64,000 nucleotides of DNA from CAVYGN01 sp964413265 (GCA_964413265.1 CAYPRX010000004.1:1-64000); one strand, 5' to 3'; numbered from the stretch's first letter, positions 35,041-43,762 are shown. Numbers and translations: made by a program. Notes: generated by a model from the sequence alone, not told the origin.

Positions 35041-35983
35041 AGGAAAGGCAGGGACGGTAGTATTTTCACCGCATATACACAACCGTTCCAGCATTGAAAA
35101 GATAATGTGGAATGTAGTCATCGCCCTTGTACCGGCAGCTTTGGCAGCCTACCATTTTTTTGGGATTAAATCCATCATTATTATCGGCACAAGTCTTCTT
35201 ACCGGCATAGTGACCGAACTCCTCATGTGCCTTTTCGCAAGAAGACCTGTCACTATTCTCGATGGAAGCGCCGTTATAACATCACTTCTTTTCGCCTATA
35301 TGATGCCGACCACATGTCCATTGTTTATAGTTGTCTCAGGGTGCTTTTTTGCTATCGCCATCGTAAAATGGGCCTTTGGCGGTCTCGGCTGTAATTTCAT
35401 GAACCCGGCTATTGGCGGGTATATTTTTGTTACAGCAGCATGGAAAAACTTCTCGACCTGCGGGGATGATCCCCTCTCCGTATTTAAAAGCGGCGGATGG
35501 AATGCCGTAACATCCGCACATTTTGAAAATTATTTAAACCTGTTCATCGGCAATATACCTGGCACCGTCGGTGAAATATCCAAGCTTGCTATACTGGCAG
35601 GTCTGGCTTACTTGGTGCTTATGAGGGTATTACTGCCAGTGATACCCCTGGTTTTTCTGGGCACGGCAGCCGTATTTTTATGGATTTTCGGCGGTATCCC
35701 CGCCGGAGGAGCCTTTTTTACGGGAAATCCTTTGTTCCAACTCCTCTCGGGTGGGATCGCTCTCTGTGCATGCTTTATGGCCGTCGATTATGTCACTTCC
35801 CCTCTAACGATCAATGGAAAAATCATCTTTGCCGTATGCCTTGGTATTTTGACTTCTGTAATCCGTTTATGGAGCGATTTTACAGAGGGGGCGTTTTATT
35901 CAGTTGCTTTTATGAATATATTCGTGCCGCTAATCGACCGTTTTACCAGGACCAGAATTTTCGGTTACGGGAGGTTAAGATGA
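35027..35983 (+). CDS. rnfD: RnfD-like membrane subunit lacking the flavinylation threonine
   Basis: I start at the ATG at 35027 behind GGGAGG; the open frame extends upstream inside rnfC without a site. The 318-residue protein has about nine membrane helices and typical RnfD stretches (NPAIGGYIFVTAAW, FMAVDYVTSPLT, FMNIFVPLIDRFTR). The periplasmic covalent-FMN motif, usually (S/T)xAT, reads VTSAHF, so the threonine that carries FMN is His165 (codon 35519-35521). It overlaps rnfE by 4 bp, leaving no room for rnfG. Confidence 0.8.
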   Translation: MAGTEGKAGTVVFSPHIHNRSSIEKIMWNVVIALVPAALAAYHFFGIKSIIIIGTSLLTGIVTELLMCLFARRPVTILDGSAVITSLLFAYMMPTTCPLFIVVSGCFFAIAIVKWAFGGLGCNFMNPAIGGYIFVTAAWKNFSTCGDDPLSVFKSGGWNAVTSAHFENYLNLFIGNIPGTVGEISKLAILAGLAYLVLMRVLLPVIPLVFLGTAAVFLWIFGGIPAGGAFFTGNPLFQLLSGGIALCACFMAVDYVTSPLTINGKIIFAVCLGILTSVIRLWSDFTEGAFYSVAFMNIFVPLIDRFTRTRIFGYGRLR

Positions 35984-36573
35984 AACACTTCGTCCTCGGC
36001 CTGGCACCTGTCCTGGCGGTATCCACACTTACAATCAACGGTATAGGCATGGGCTTGATATTTGCCCTGACTCTCCTGTTATCCTCAGGCCTGATTTTTC
36101 TGATCAGGGACCATCTGCCTGAAATTATCCGTAACTCAATATCTGTAATAATCATAGCAGCTGTCGTGACTCTCATTCAGCTTGCGACTGTCCATTATGC
36201 ACCTGATTTATGTGCTTCCCTGGGCATTTATCTCCCGATTATCGCCGTTAACTGCTATATATATTATTCAGCCGGTGTCTATCCTGGTGCCGAAGCACCT
36301 TTAAAAACCTTCAAGGCATGCCTGTACATAGTTATTATCTCGGTCTTTGCCGGCCTTTTTCGAGAAATCGCCGGGAAAGGTACGATTACAATGATGATCG
36401 CAGGCGCAGGATTTACCTATGATCTTGGAAAATCCATTCTTAAGGATATTTCCTTAAGTCCTGCAGTGGTTTTTGCAATGCCTGCGGGCGGATTCTTAAT
36501 CGCTGGCCTTGTGCTGGCATTTATCCAGCATATTAAGAATATAAGCCGGAGGAATAAAACATGGATCTGTTAA
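35980..36573 (+). CDS. rnfE: RnfE-like membrane subunit, short N-terminus and one Fe-S cysteine missing
   Basis: The start is the ATG at 35980 overlapping the rnfD stop, behind GGGAGG. The 197-residue protein has about six membrane helices. It begins directly at HFVLGLAPVLAVSTLTINGIGMG, where family members usually have about 15-20 more residues and read GLCP; the Cys is Ala9 here (codon 36004-36006). The second conserved site, IIAVNC, keeps its Cys. In Rnf/Nqr these cysteines with those of RnfA hold an intramembrane 2Fe-2S cluster. It overlaps rnfA by 13 bp. Confidence 0.8.
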   Translation: MKHFVLGLAPVLAVSTLTINGIGMGLIFALTLLLSSGLIFLIRDHLPEIIRNSISVIIIAAVVTLIQLATVHYAPDLCASLGIYLPIIAVNCYIYYSAGVYPGAEAPLKTFKACLYIVIISVFAGLFREIAGKGTITMMIAGAGFTYDLGKSILKDISLSPAVVFAMPAGGFLIAGLVLAFIQHIKNISRRNKTWIC

Positions 36574-37148
36574 AGATAACTTCGGCTTCCTTTGCTGCTA
36601 TATTCATAAATAATTTTGTATTCAGCAGGTTCTTAGGGTTCTGCCCATTTTTTACAGTCTCCAAAAAGCCGTATTTCGCCGTTATTCCGGGTCTTGCCGT
36701 CACTGTACTGATGACATTAACCTGCGCTGTTCTTTATCCGCTAAACCATTACGTCCTGGCTCCGATGATTCTTGAGAAATACCTTCAGACTGCTGTATTC
36801 GTCTTTCTGGCATACCTGATTACTCAGGCTGCACAATTTGCAATGAAGCGTATCATGCCTTACAGCTCCGGAGAAATTTTCAGTTATTTCCCGCTCTTAT
36901 CTTCCAATTGCGCTGTACTCGGTGCGGCTTTCATTATAATCAATGAAAATTACAATATAATCCAGGGTTTGGTGTTCAGCTTCTCTTCCGGTATAGGTTT
37001 AACCCTGGCCCTTTTAATGATGTCAAGCGTCAAAGAGAGGATCGACAGCCCCCATATTCCAGCCGCTTTCAAAGACCTGCCGATATCGTTAATTTCGGCG
37101 GCTCTGATGGCCCTCTCCATGTATGGTTTTACGGGGATATTCAAATAA
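36561..37148 (+). CDS. rnfA: RnfA-like membrane subunit
   Basis: This 195-residue protein has about six membrane helices and both conserved RnfA cysteines, in INNFVFSRFLGFCPF and SSNCAVLGAAF. It would pair with RnfE around the intramembrane Fe-S site. A CCGGAGG site precedes the ATG. It is the last gene of the cluster; no rnfB follows, and the next gene has its own promoter. Confidence 0.88.
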   Translation: MDLLKITSASFAAIFINNFVFSRFLGFCPFFTVSKKPYFAVIPGLAVTVLMTLTCAVLYPLNHYVLAPMILEKYLQTAVFVFLAYLITQAAQFAMKRIMPYSSGEIFSYFPLLSSNCAVLGAAFIIINENYNIIQGLVFSFSSGIGLTLALLMMSSVKERIDSPHIPAAFKDLPISLISAALMALSMYGFTGIFK

Positions 37149-37179
37149 GAGGTAATGGACTCCATCCCTTTGAACCGAG

Positions 37180-37208
37180 TTGAAAGTAGTTACGATCTGT
37201 GATATAAT
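37180..37208 (+). promoter_or_regulatory. Promoter of the caspase-DUF4384 pair
   Basis: TTGAAA (37180-37185) and TATAAT (37203-37208) are separated by exactly 17 bp, about 55 bp before the start codon and just after the rnf operon. Confidence 0.65.
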
Positions 37209-37262
37209 TCTATAAGTAATAGAGCTTTTAATTTCATACTTCTTAAATAGCAGGGGGGAGTT

Positions 37263-38732
37263 ATGAAAAAGTTTTTAATTTTCATCATGCTTACAATACC
37301 TGCGATTACTTTCTCTCAATCTCAAACTATACTGGATGCTGCCAGAGACGGAGATGTAATATTTATCAGGAATTTCAGGGGCAATATCAATAAGATACAT
37401 AATAACAATATGACGGCTCTGATGGTGGCAGCCAGAAATGGACAAACGGAGGCGGTTAAAGTATTAATACAAGTTGGTGCCATTGTCAATGAGGCGAATA
37501 ATAATGGCTGGACAGCTCTGATGCATGCGGCCATCGAGGGACGAATTGATGCGGTTAAAGCATTGATCGAGGCAAAGGCTGATGTTAATAAAGTAAATAA
37601 AGATGGAAACACGGCTTTGATGCTAGCAGCCCGCTGGGGACAGCCAGACGCGATCAATACTCTCGTCACTGCTGGAGCCAATGTGAATACGGTTAATAAA
37701 GACGGCTGGACCGCTTTGATGTTTGCAGCAAGCGAGGGACGAATAGATGCCGTTAAAGCGCTGCTCGAGGCGAAGGCTGATATCAATGCGGTGAATAAAG
37801 AAGGAGCTACGGCTTTTAAACTTGCTAAAATTGACAATATAAGGATTCTTCTGAAGGCGGATTATAAAAACACAAATGTGGTGAATGTTGTGAATACACC
37901 CAATCCTAGCGCAGATGTTGATACTAATATACCGGAGGGGTATTCCATTCAGAGCAACGCCATAGCCGTGGTGATAGGCAACCGTGATTACCAGAACGGC
38001 ATAGCAGCAGTAGATTATGCTCTTCAGGACGAGAGGATCATGAAAAGATATTTCGAATCGGCCTTTAAGATCCCTGCCGAGCAGATAATTTCTTTAGAAA
38101 ACATCACTCTTTCAGGATTTTTTGGGTTATTCGGTACTGAAAAAGCACCGACAAAATCGAGGCTTTACAGGAACGTCCAGAATTATAACCCGGATACGGT
38201 CTATGTATACTACAGCGGCCACGGGATACCTGGGCTGAAGGACCACAAGGGCTATCTGGCTCCGGTGGATGTTGACAAAGAAAATGTTGAAGAAACCGCT
38301 TATTCCCTTGACCTGCTTTATTCAAATATGGCAAGACTCAAGAAAATAGGCGTCAGGCATATAGTGGTGATACTTGAGTCCTGTTTCAGCGGGGATTCCG
38401 AAGGAGGAAGGCTTGTGCAGAACATATCGCCTGTGATTATGAAAGTCGACAATCCCCTCACAGCGGAGAATATAGGATCGATCTATGCTGCCACTTCAGG
38501 TTCGGACTACTCTGTATGGTATCCGGAAATGGGGCATGGGCTTTTCACATATTATTTTCTGAAGGGTTTAAGCGGTGAAGCCGACCAGAAAAAGAACAGG
38601 AAGATCACACTTGCCGAAATGAGGGCGTATCTGGAAAAGAACGTTCCGAAGAGGGCCAACATCCTCAGGGCTTTCGAACAGATGCCTCAGGTTATAGGCA
38701 ATGATAATGAAGTATTGGTGAGACTGAAATAG
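37263..38732 (+). CDS. Exported ankyrin-repeat protein with a caspase-like (C14) protease domain
   Basis: This 489-residue protein has a signal peptide (MKKFLIFIMLTIPAITFS), about five ankyrin repeats (residues 25-200, repeated units such as GWTALMHAAIEGRIDAVKAL), a short linker, and a caspase-like domain (about 235-489). The catalytic pair is visible: His320 in YYSGHGIPG and Cys374 in VILESCFSG. Bacterial caspase-like proteases cut specific partner proteins; ankyrin repeats bind proteins, so this looks like a periplasmic protease with a built-in targeting domain. A GGGGG site lies just before the ATG. The next gene, 10 bp later, encodes a DUF4384-like protein often found with such caspases. 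Confidence 0.85.
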   Translation: MKKFLIFIMLTIPAITFSQSQTILDAARDGDVIFIRNFRGNINKIHNNNMTALMVAARNGQTEAVKVLIQVGAIVNEANNNGWTALMHAAIEGRIDAVKALIEAKADVNKVNKDGNTALMLAARWGQPDAINTLVTAGANVNTVNKDGWTALMFAASEGRIDAVKALLEAKADINAVNKEGATAFKLAKIDNIRILLKADYKNTNVVNVVNTPNPSADVDTNIPEGYSIQSNAIAVVIGNRDYQNGIAAVDYALQDERIMKRYFESAFKIPAEQIISLENITLSGFFGLFGTEKAPTKSRLYRNVQNYNPDTVYVYYSGHGIPGLKDHKGYLAPVDVDKENVEETAYSLDLLYSNMARLKKIGVRHIVVILESCFSGDSEGGRLVQNISPVIMKVDNPLTAENIGSIYAATSGSDYSVWYPEMGHGLFTYYFLKGLSGEADQKKNRKITLAEMRAYLEKNVPKRANILRAFEQMPQVIGNDNEVLVRLK

Positions 38733-38742
38733 GAACCTGCCT

Positions 38743-39579
38743 ATGCAAAAAAATTGTATGGTTGCACTGATATTTGTTTTTTCAGCAGTTTTAGCTTATT
38801 CCGAAGAAGATTCAGTCATAGTGGAAAAAATGGCACAGAGCAAACAGGCTCAAGCCGTTGAAGAACACAACGGCTTCGTATATGTAAAAGCATTTTATGA
38901 CATGGGCGAGAATGACACCTTGGCAAATGCCCGTGATCGCCTGAAGCAAAAAGCCGTACAGATGGTTTCGGAGTATAAAGGAGGGGAATATTCCAGTTCG
39001 GAATTGATCATCAAGGGCAGCGACAGTGATTCCGGCGATAATCTCCGTTATTTCAATTCGGCCAGCCTTTCCACCCTGGGTTTTATTGAAAAGCTCGAAT
39101 TGCTGAAAGAAGAACCAACCCCGAACAAACTGACGGCATATTTCAAAGTCCGTTACCATATTCTGGAAGGTAAAAAACCCGAATTCGGGTTTATAGCCGA
39201 TATGAAAAACCGCCACATGCACACTGGAGACAGGATCAGGGTTGATTACTCAATTCAAACCAATGCCTGGATATACTTATTTGACTTATACGGAGATACT
39301 GCAGCCTTGATCTTTCCAAATTTCCGGAACAGCTCAAACTTCATCAATGCCGGCAAATATGTATTCCCTTCTGAAGCCGACGGCAAAAAAGGCATACACT
39401 TTGACGTGAGTCTTCCTGAAGGAAAATCTGAATCTATGGAAATTATCAGGGCGGTCGTCACCGCCCGGCAGATGAATTTCGATTCAGTAAAGACACCTGA
39501 AGACATCCTTCAGATTCTTTTCCACATGAGGCGCGATGAGTTTGAGTTCATAGATCTGGGTTTTTCCATTAAAGAATAG
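38743..39579 (+). CDS. Exported DUF4384-like protein, caspase partner
   Basis: This 278-residue protein has a signal peptide (MVALIFVFSAVLAYS). The C-terminal half carries the DUF4384 pattern: GDRIRVDYSIQTNAWIYLFDLYGDTAALIFPN, then GKYVFPSEADGKKGIHF. DUF4384 is frequently encoded beside or fused to caspase-like proteases. The N-terminal half (residues 30-140) is an unassigned alpha/beta domain. It is 10 bp after the caspase gene and almost certainly in the same operon. A role as substrate, inhibitor or cofactor is inference. Confidence 0.75.
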   Translation: MQKNCMVALIFVFSAVLAYSEEDSVIVEKMAQSKQAQAVEEHNGFVYVKAFYDMGENDTLANARDRLKQKAVQMVSEYKGGEYSSSELIIKGSDSDSGDNLRYFNSASLSTLGFIEKLELLKEEPTPNKLTAYFKVRYHILEGKKPEFGFIADMKNRHMHTGDRIRVDYSIQTNAWIYLFDLYGDTAALIFPNFRNSSNFINAGKYVFPSEADGKKGIHFDVSLPEGKSESMEIIRAVVTARQMNFDSVKTPEDILQILFHMRRDEFEFIDLGFSIKE

Positions 39580-39593
39580 CGGGCATAATATAT

Positions 39594-40583
39594 TTACGGA
39601 TTCTGTTTATTCTCACATTTTTTATTTTCAAGATACTCCTGGGCTCTGCATGCCGCGATTGCACCGTCCCCGACCGCTGTCGAAATCTGGCGGAGAGGCG
39701 TTTTCCTGCAGTCCCCCGCAGCGAATATCCCGGAAACACTTGTCTGCATCAAATCATCCGTTATAATGTATCCGTCCTTGTCTTTTTTTACACTCAGAAA
39801 ACCTGTATTGGGTATATGCCCGATGTATATAAAAAGGCCGTCTATTTCAAGAGTACTTGTATTTCCTGTTTTAACATTTCTTATTCTTATCGAGCGTATT
39901 TTTTCATCACCGAGAACCTCTTCAACAACACTGTCCCACATAAATTCCATTTTCGGGTTTTCCATAGCCTTTTTTTGAATTATTTTTTCAGCCCTGAGCT
40001 GGTTTCGCCTGTGGATCACGGTTACCTTGTCTGCGAAACGAGTCAGGAAGAGTCCCTCGGTTATCGCAGAATCACCTCCCCCTACAACGGCTACCCTTTT
40101 ATTTCTGTAAAGGGCTGCGTCGCATGTTGCACAGGTAGATATCCCCCTGCCCATATACCTGTCTTCGCCCTTTATTTCCAGAAGTCGCGCAGTGGAACCG
40201 GTCGTTACAACAATGGTTTTCGCTTTGAATTGCCTGGAATCTCCGTGCAGTATGAATTGTCCGTCCTCCCCGTTTGTTTCAATAGAATGAATTTCTTCGA
40301 TCTCAAAAACCGCCCCGAATTTTTTCGCCTGATCTTCCATCCTCCTTGACAATTCAAAACCGTTAATGCCTTCATTAAAGCCCGGATAATTTTCAATGAG
40401 GTCGGAGACCATAGCCTGCCCCCCGGAGCTCAATTTTTCTATAACAATAGTTTTCAGAAGAGCGCGGGAAGAGTAAATAGCTGCTGTAAGTCCAGCAGGC
40501 CCTGCGCCTATTATTGCCGTATCGAAAAGCTCCATTGTATTTGCCCCGGCAGTTGTGCCAGTATCTATTTCAACCTTAAGCAT
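39594..40583 (-). CDS. trxB: Thioredoxin reductase
   Basis: This 329-residue flavoenzyme has the FAD motif AIIGAGPAGLTAA, the redox pair in STCATCD, the NADPH motif VVGGGDSAITE and the closing GIFAAGDCR. It reduces thioredoxin with NADPH. The start at 40583 follows a strong AGGAGG; a later in-frame ATG at 40535 would remove an unusual 16-residue extension but lacks a site. It lies alone, 70 bp downstream of maf. Confidence 0.94.
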   Translation of the reverse strand: MLKVEIDTGTTAGANTMELFDTAIIGAGPAGLTAAIYSSRALLKTIVIEKLSSGGQAMVSDLIENYPGFNEGINGFELSRRMEDQAKKFGAVFEIEEIHSIETNGEDGQFILHGDSRQFKAKTIVVTTGSTARLLEIKGEDRYMGRGISTCATCDAALYRNKRVAVVGGGDSAITEGLFLTRFADKVTVIHRRNQLRAEKIIQKKAMENPKMEFMWDSVVEEVLGDEKIRSIRIRNVKTGNTSTLEIDGLFIYIGHIPNTGFLSVKKDKDGYIITDDLMQTSVSGIFAAGDCRKTPLRQISTAVGDGAIAACRAQEYLENKKCENKQNP

Positions 40584-40628
40584 TAAATCCTCCTAATCAA
40601 CAGTATGGACGCATATTTATCATTTTAT

Positions 40629-40657
40629 ATATTAATTTTTATTGCTGAAAATTTCAA
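40629..40657 (-). promoter_or_regulatory. Possible trxB promoter
   Basis: On the minus strand TTGAAA (40652-40657) and TAATAT (40629-40634) are 17 bp apart; the -35 box overlaps the maf stop codon. Confidence 0.4.
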
Positions 40658-41247
40658 ATTCCCCCCTTTTTCAAAATATCATGAGGAAGGCCGGATTTTA
40701 CCAGGCACTCAATCAATTCTTTCATAGGCGCCCCGATTACATTCTCGAAACTTCCCTTAACAATGCTGATGAACTCATCCCTTTCCTGAACAGCATAACC
40801 CCCTGCATACATGGTAACCGGATGATTCATAACATACTCTGAAATAAAATTTTCGTCTAAAATTTTAAAATTAAGAACGGTCTCACCTGTTCCTGATATC
40901 TCCACATTTCTATTCCTGTTTATCACGGCATAACCTGAGAAAACGGTTTGTGACCTTCCTCCTAAAAAACTGAGTAACTCACAGGCTTCTTCTCTTCCGG
41001 AAGGCTTTCCTATTAACCTGCCCTCGCATACAACTACGGTGTCAAAACCGGTAACAAAATCCGAGGTGTATTTCTCCGCTACAGAAGCAGCCTTTTTCAG
41101 AGCAAGAAGCCTCGTAAGCTCTGCAGGCTCGTCTTCCTTCACCGCTTTTTCATTAAAATCGGAGACACTGACGATAAATTCTTTAAAGTACTCATTGAAG
41201 AGCTGTTTTCTGCCCGTTGACGCACTGGCAAGAATGATCCGGTCCAT
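40654..41247 (-). CDS. maf: Maf-like nucleotide pyrophosphatase
   Basis: This 197-residue protein has the Maf start RIILASASTGRKQLF, TGFDTVVVCEGRLIGKP and the closing GGYAVQERD. Maf proteins hydrolyse non-canonical or modified nucleoside triphosphates and can block septum formation. The ATG at 41247 lies 2 bp after the lepA stop; a GTG at 41253 overlapping lepA is possible. It is translationally coupled to lepA. Confidence 0.92.
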   Translation of the reverse strand: MDRIILASASTGRKQLFNEYFKEFIVSVSDFNEKAVKEDEPAELTRLLALKKAASVAEKYTSDFVTGFDTVVVCEGRLIGKPSGREEACELLSFLGGRSQTVFSGYAVINRNRNVEISGTGETVLNFKILDENFISEYVMNHPVTMYAGGYAVQERDEFISIVKGSFENVIGAPMKELIECLVKSGLPHDILKKGGI

Positions 41248-41249
41248 GA

Positions 41250-43058
41250 TCACTCGTCATCACCGCGTTTGAGGACCTCAATAAAAGCCTCCTGCGGAAT
41301 GTCGACACTGCCGATTGTTTTCATGCGCTTTTTGCCTTCCTTCTGCTTTTCAAGAAGCTTGCGCTTTCTTGTTATATCGCCTCCGTAGCACTTAGCCAGC
41401 ACATCCTTTCTGAGGGCCTTTATCGTTTCACGGGCAATGATCTTGCTTCCTATCGCTGCCTGTACCGGTATCTGGAAAAGGTGCTGAGGGATCACTTCCC
41501 TGAGTTTCTCGCAAACGTTACGGGCCCTTATGTAAGCGTTTTCTTCATGCACCATCTGCGCAAGGGCGTCAACAGGCTTCCCATTCACAAGGATTTCCAT
41601 CCTTACAACCCTGCCCGGCCTGAATTCCAGGAATTCGTAATCAAAAGATGCATAACCCTTTGAAAACGACTTGAGTTTATCATAAAAATCATATATGATC
41701 TCTGCAAGGGGGAGTTCGCACTTTACCTCAACCCTTGTAGAGTCGATGTAGAGCATATTCTTCTGTATCCCCCTTCTTTTCTGGATCAGATCAAGAATTG
41801 TGCCAAGAAAATCGTTGGGCATAATTATCCTTGCACTCACATACGGTTCCTCAATCAGTGAAATATTCGAAGGGTCGGGGAGTTCCATCGCATTTTCAAT
41901 AAAGATTGTTTCCCCTCCTGTAAGTTTAACTCTGTATTCAACGGAAGGTACAGTGGATATAATATTAAGATTGAATTCATTCTCGAGTCTTTCCTGAATT
42001 ATCTGGAGATGCAGCAGGCCCAGAAAACCGCATTTGAAGCCCATTCCAAGGGCGCCTGAATTCCATTTGGAGAATGAAAGGGAGGCGTCATTCAGTTTTA
42101 GTTTGAAGAGGGCTTCATTAAGTTCGTTGAATTGTTCACTTTCGATAGGAAAAAGTCCGGCAAAAACATATTGTTTGGGAGGTTTGTATCCTTCAAGGGG
42201 TTTATCGCATGGCCTCTCTTTCAATGTGATCGTATCACCGACACCGAATTCAGAGACCGATTTTATGCCGGCTATGATATAACCCACCTCACCGGCTTTG
42301 AGCCTGTCTTTTTTTATAAGCGACATCCTCATAAGGCCGGTTTCTTCGACATGGTATTCTCTTTTTGAAAGCATGAAATGTATCGCATTGCCGGGCTCAA
42401 CCGAACCCTCGAAAACCCTTACCTTGACTACAACACCCCTGTAAAGATCGTAATAGGAATCGAAGACAAGTGCTTTCAGGGGTAAATTTTCATCACCTTT
42501 CGGAGGCGGTATTTTCCTTACTATCGCTTCAAGAACCTCTTCTATACCTAAACCAAGTTTAGCGCTGATTAGCAGGGCATCCTCCGGCATAAGGCCGAGG
42601 TCTCTTTCTATCTGTTCCTTTACCATTTCAACATGTGCACTGGGGAGGTCGACCTTATTGATAACGGGTATAATCTCAAGGTTCTGCTCGAATGCCAGGT
42701 AGAAATTGGAAAGAGTCTGGGCCTGGATGCCCTGTGAGGCGTCAATCAAAAGCAACACACCCTCGCAGGCACCAAGGCTCCTTGAGACTTCATAGGTAAA
42801 ATCAACGTGACCGGGTGTGTCGATGAGATTCAGGGTATAATCCTCACCGTCGTTTGCCTTATACTGAACCGATACTGTGTGGGCCTTGACCGTTATTCCA
42901 TGTTCTTTCTCAACCTGCATTGAATCGAGAACCTGTTCAACAGCCTTCAACTTATCGATAACACCGGTCTTCTCAAGAATCCTGTCAGCCAGAGTGGATT
43001 TGCCATGATCTATATGAGCTATTATCGAAAAATTCCTGATCCTATTCTTGTACAGCAT
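41250..43058 (-). CDS. lepA: Elongation factor 4 (LepA)
   Basis: This 602-residue GTPase has G1 in AHIDHGKSTLADRIL, G3 DTPGHVDF, G4 NKVDLPSA, EF-G-like domains II-III, and the LepA-specific C-terminal domain (KRKLLEKQKEGKKRMK). It acts on ribosomes under stress. It is the first gene of lepA-maf with a consensus-like promoter. Confidence 0.98.
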   Translation of the reverse strand: MLYKNRIRNFSIIAHIDHGKSTLADRILEKTGVIDKLKAVEQVLDSMQVEKEHGITVKAHTVSVQYKANDGEDYTLNLIDTPGHVDFTYEVSRSLGACEGVLLLIDASQGIQAQTLSNFYLAFEQNLEIIPVINKVDLPSAHVEMVKEQIERDLGLMPEDALLISAKLGLGIEEVLEAIVRKIPPPKGDENLPLKALVFDSYYDLYRGVVVKVRVFEGSVEPGNAIHFMLSKREYHVEETGLMRMSLIKKDRLKAGEVGYIIAGIKSVSEFGVGDTITLKERPCDKPLEGYKPPKQYVFAGLFPIESEQFNELNEALFKLKLNDASLSFSKWNSGALGMGFKCGFLGLLHLQIIQERLENEFNLNIISTVPSVEYRVKLTGGETIFIENAMELPDPSNISLIEEPYVSARIIMPNDFLGTILDLIQKRRGIQKNMLYIDSTRVEVKCELPLAEIIYDFYDKLKSFSKGYASFDYEFLEFRPGRVVRMEILVNGKPVDALAQMVHEENAYIRARNVCEKLREVIPQHLFQIPVQAAIGSKIIARETIKALRKDVLAKCYGGDITRKRKLLEKQKEGKKRMKTIGSVDIPQEAFIEVLKRGDDE

Positions 43059-43085
43059 AAAGTCTCCGATATATTGACTTGTAGC

Positions 43086-43114
43086 ATTATAAAATACAGC
43101 ATTATATTAATCAA
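43086..43114 (-). promoter_or_regulatory. Promoter of lepA-maf
   Basis: On the minus strand TTGATT (43109-43114) and TATAAT (43086-43091) are 17 bp apart, about 28 bp before the lepA start. Confidence 0.6.
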
Positions 43115-43156
43115 ACGGTGGTATTTTCAACCGGTCTGTCTTTTATGCGCATAGGA

Positions 43157-43179
43157 ACTAAGCGTAAGATTTGCAAGGC
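43157..43179 (+). repeat. Dispersed 23-bp repeat, copy 2
   Basis: This matches the minus strand of 33525-33547 at 21 of 23 positions. Here it is followed by CTTAC at 43185-43189, which can pair with GTAAG inside the repeat to form a hairpin. It lies between divergent lepA and a lipoprotein gene. Confidence 0.5.
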
Positions 43180-43275
43180 TCAAGCTTACTGAATCATGAC
43201 AATGAAAAGGGTGAATTATTATCCAATACCTTGCTTAAAATCTGTTTTTATGTTATAAATTAGGTGGAGGAACAG

Positions 43276-43641
43276 ATGCAGTACTTATTATCCGCCTTCG
43301 CATTAGCTGCTGCAATGCTCGTCTCATGTGATACCTATAAAAAACCCGCACCTGAAGAAATAAACCGGATTGTAATTTTTGAATCAACTTATTCAGGGGT
43401 AAAGATCACTGGCATCAGGATCGTACAGGACCTTTTTGAAAGCAGGGACAGGACCTGCAAGGTTAAGCTTAAAATCAGTGTTATTGTCGAGCATGACATC
43501 ATCGCTTATATAAAGAAGGGCAAGAAGGATTTTATGCCCAACATACTATACTGGAAAGCTGGCGATAAAAAGATCATCGACGCCGATGCCCTGCTTGGCT
43601 ATGAGAATGACAAGAAATGGCACCTGAAACAGTATTACTAG
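43276..43641 (+). CDS. Small lipoprotein of unknown function
   Basis: The start is the ATG at 43276, 5-7 bases after GGAGG; a GTG at 43264 overlaps that site. The 121-residue product has a lipoprotein signal peptide ending in LVSC (Cys18). The mature part is mostly beta (EINRIVIFESTYSGVKITG, CKVKLKISVIVEHD) with a second cysteine. No family is recognised. Confidence 0.7.
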   Translation: MQYLLSAFALAAAMLVSCDTYKKPAPEEINRIVIFESTYSGVKITGIRIVQDLFESRDRTCKVKLKISVIVEHDIIAYIKKGKKDFMPNILYWKAGDKKIIDADALLGYENDKKWHLKQYY

Positions 43642-43734
43642 TATTAGTTGATGCGGTGGAAAAGCTTAATACCGTTCTTTTAAACTTGCCCGCCTTTTCA
43701 GACCGATATGAACAATAATTTATTTTCTTTATGA

Positions 43735-43762
43735 TTGAAGGAACGTTATACTATTCTATTAT
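43735..43762 (+). promoter_or_regulatory. Possible promoter of the LacI-MCP gene
   Basis: TTGAAG (43735-43740) and TATTAT (43757-43762) are 16 bp apart, 23 bp before the ATG. TATACT at 43747-43752 is an alternative -10 box. Confidence 0.35.

Noticed and set aside
37384..37860. Nearly repeated DNA in the caspase gene as a tandem repeat or recombination site
   Set aside because: The repeats follow the 33-residue ankyrin unit and are explained by the protein.
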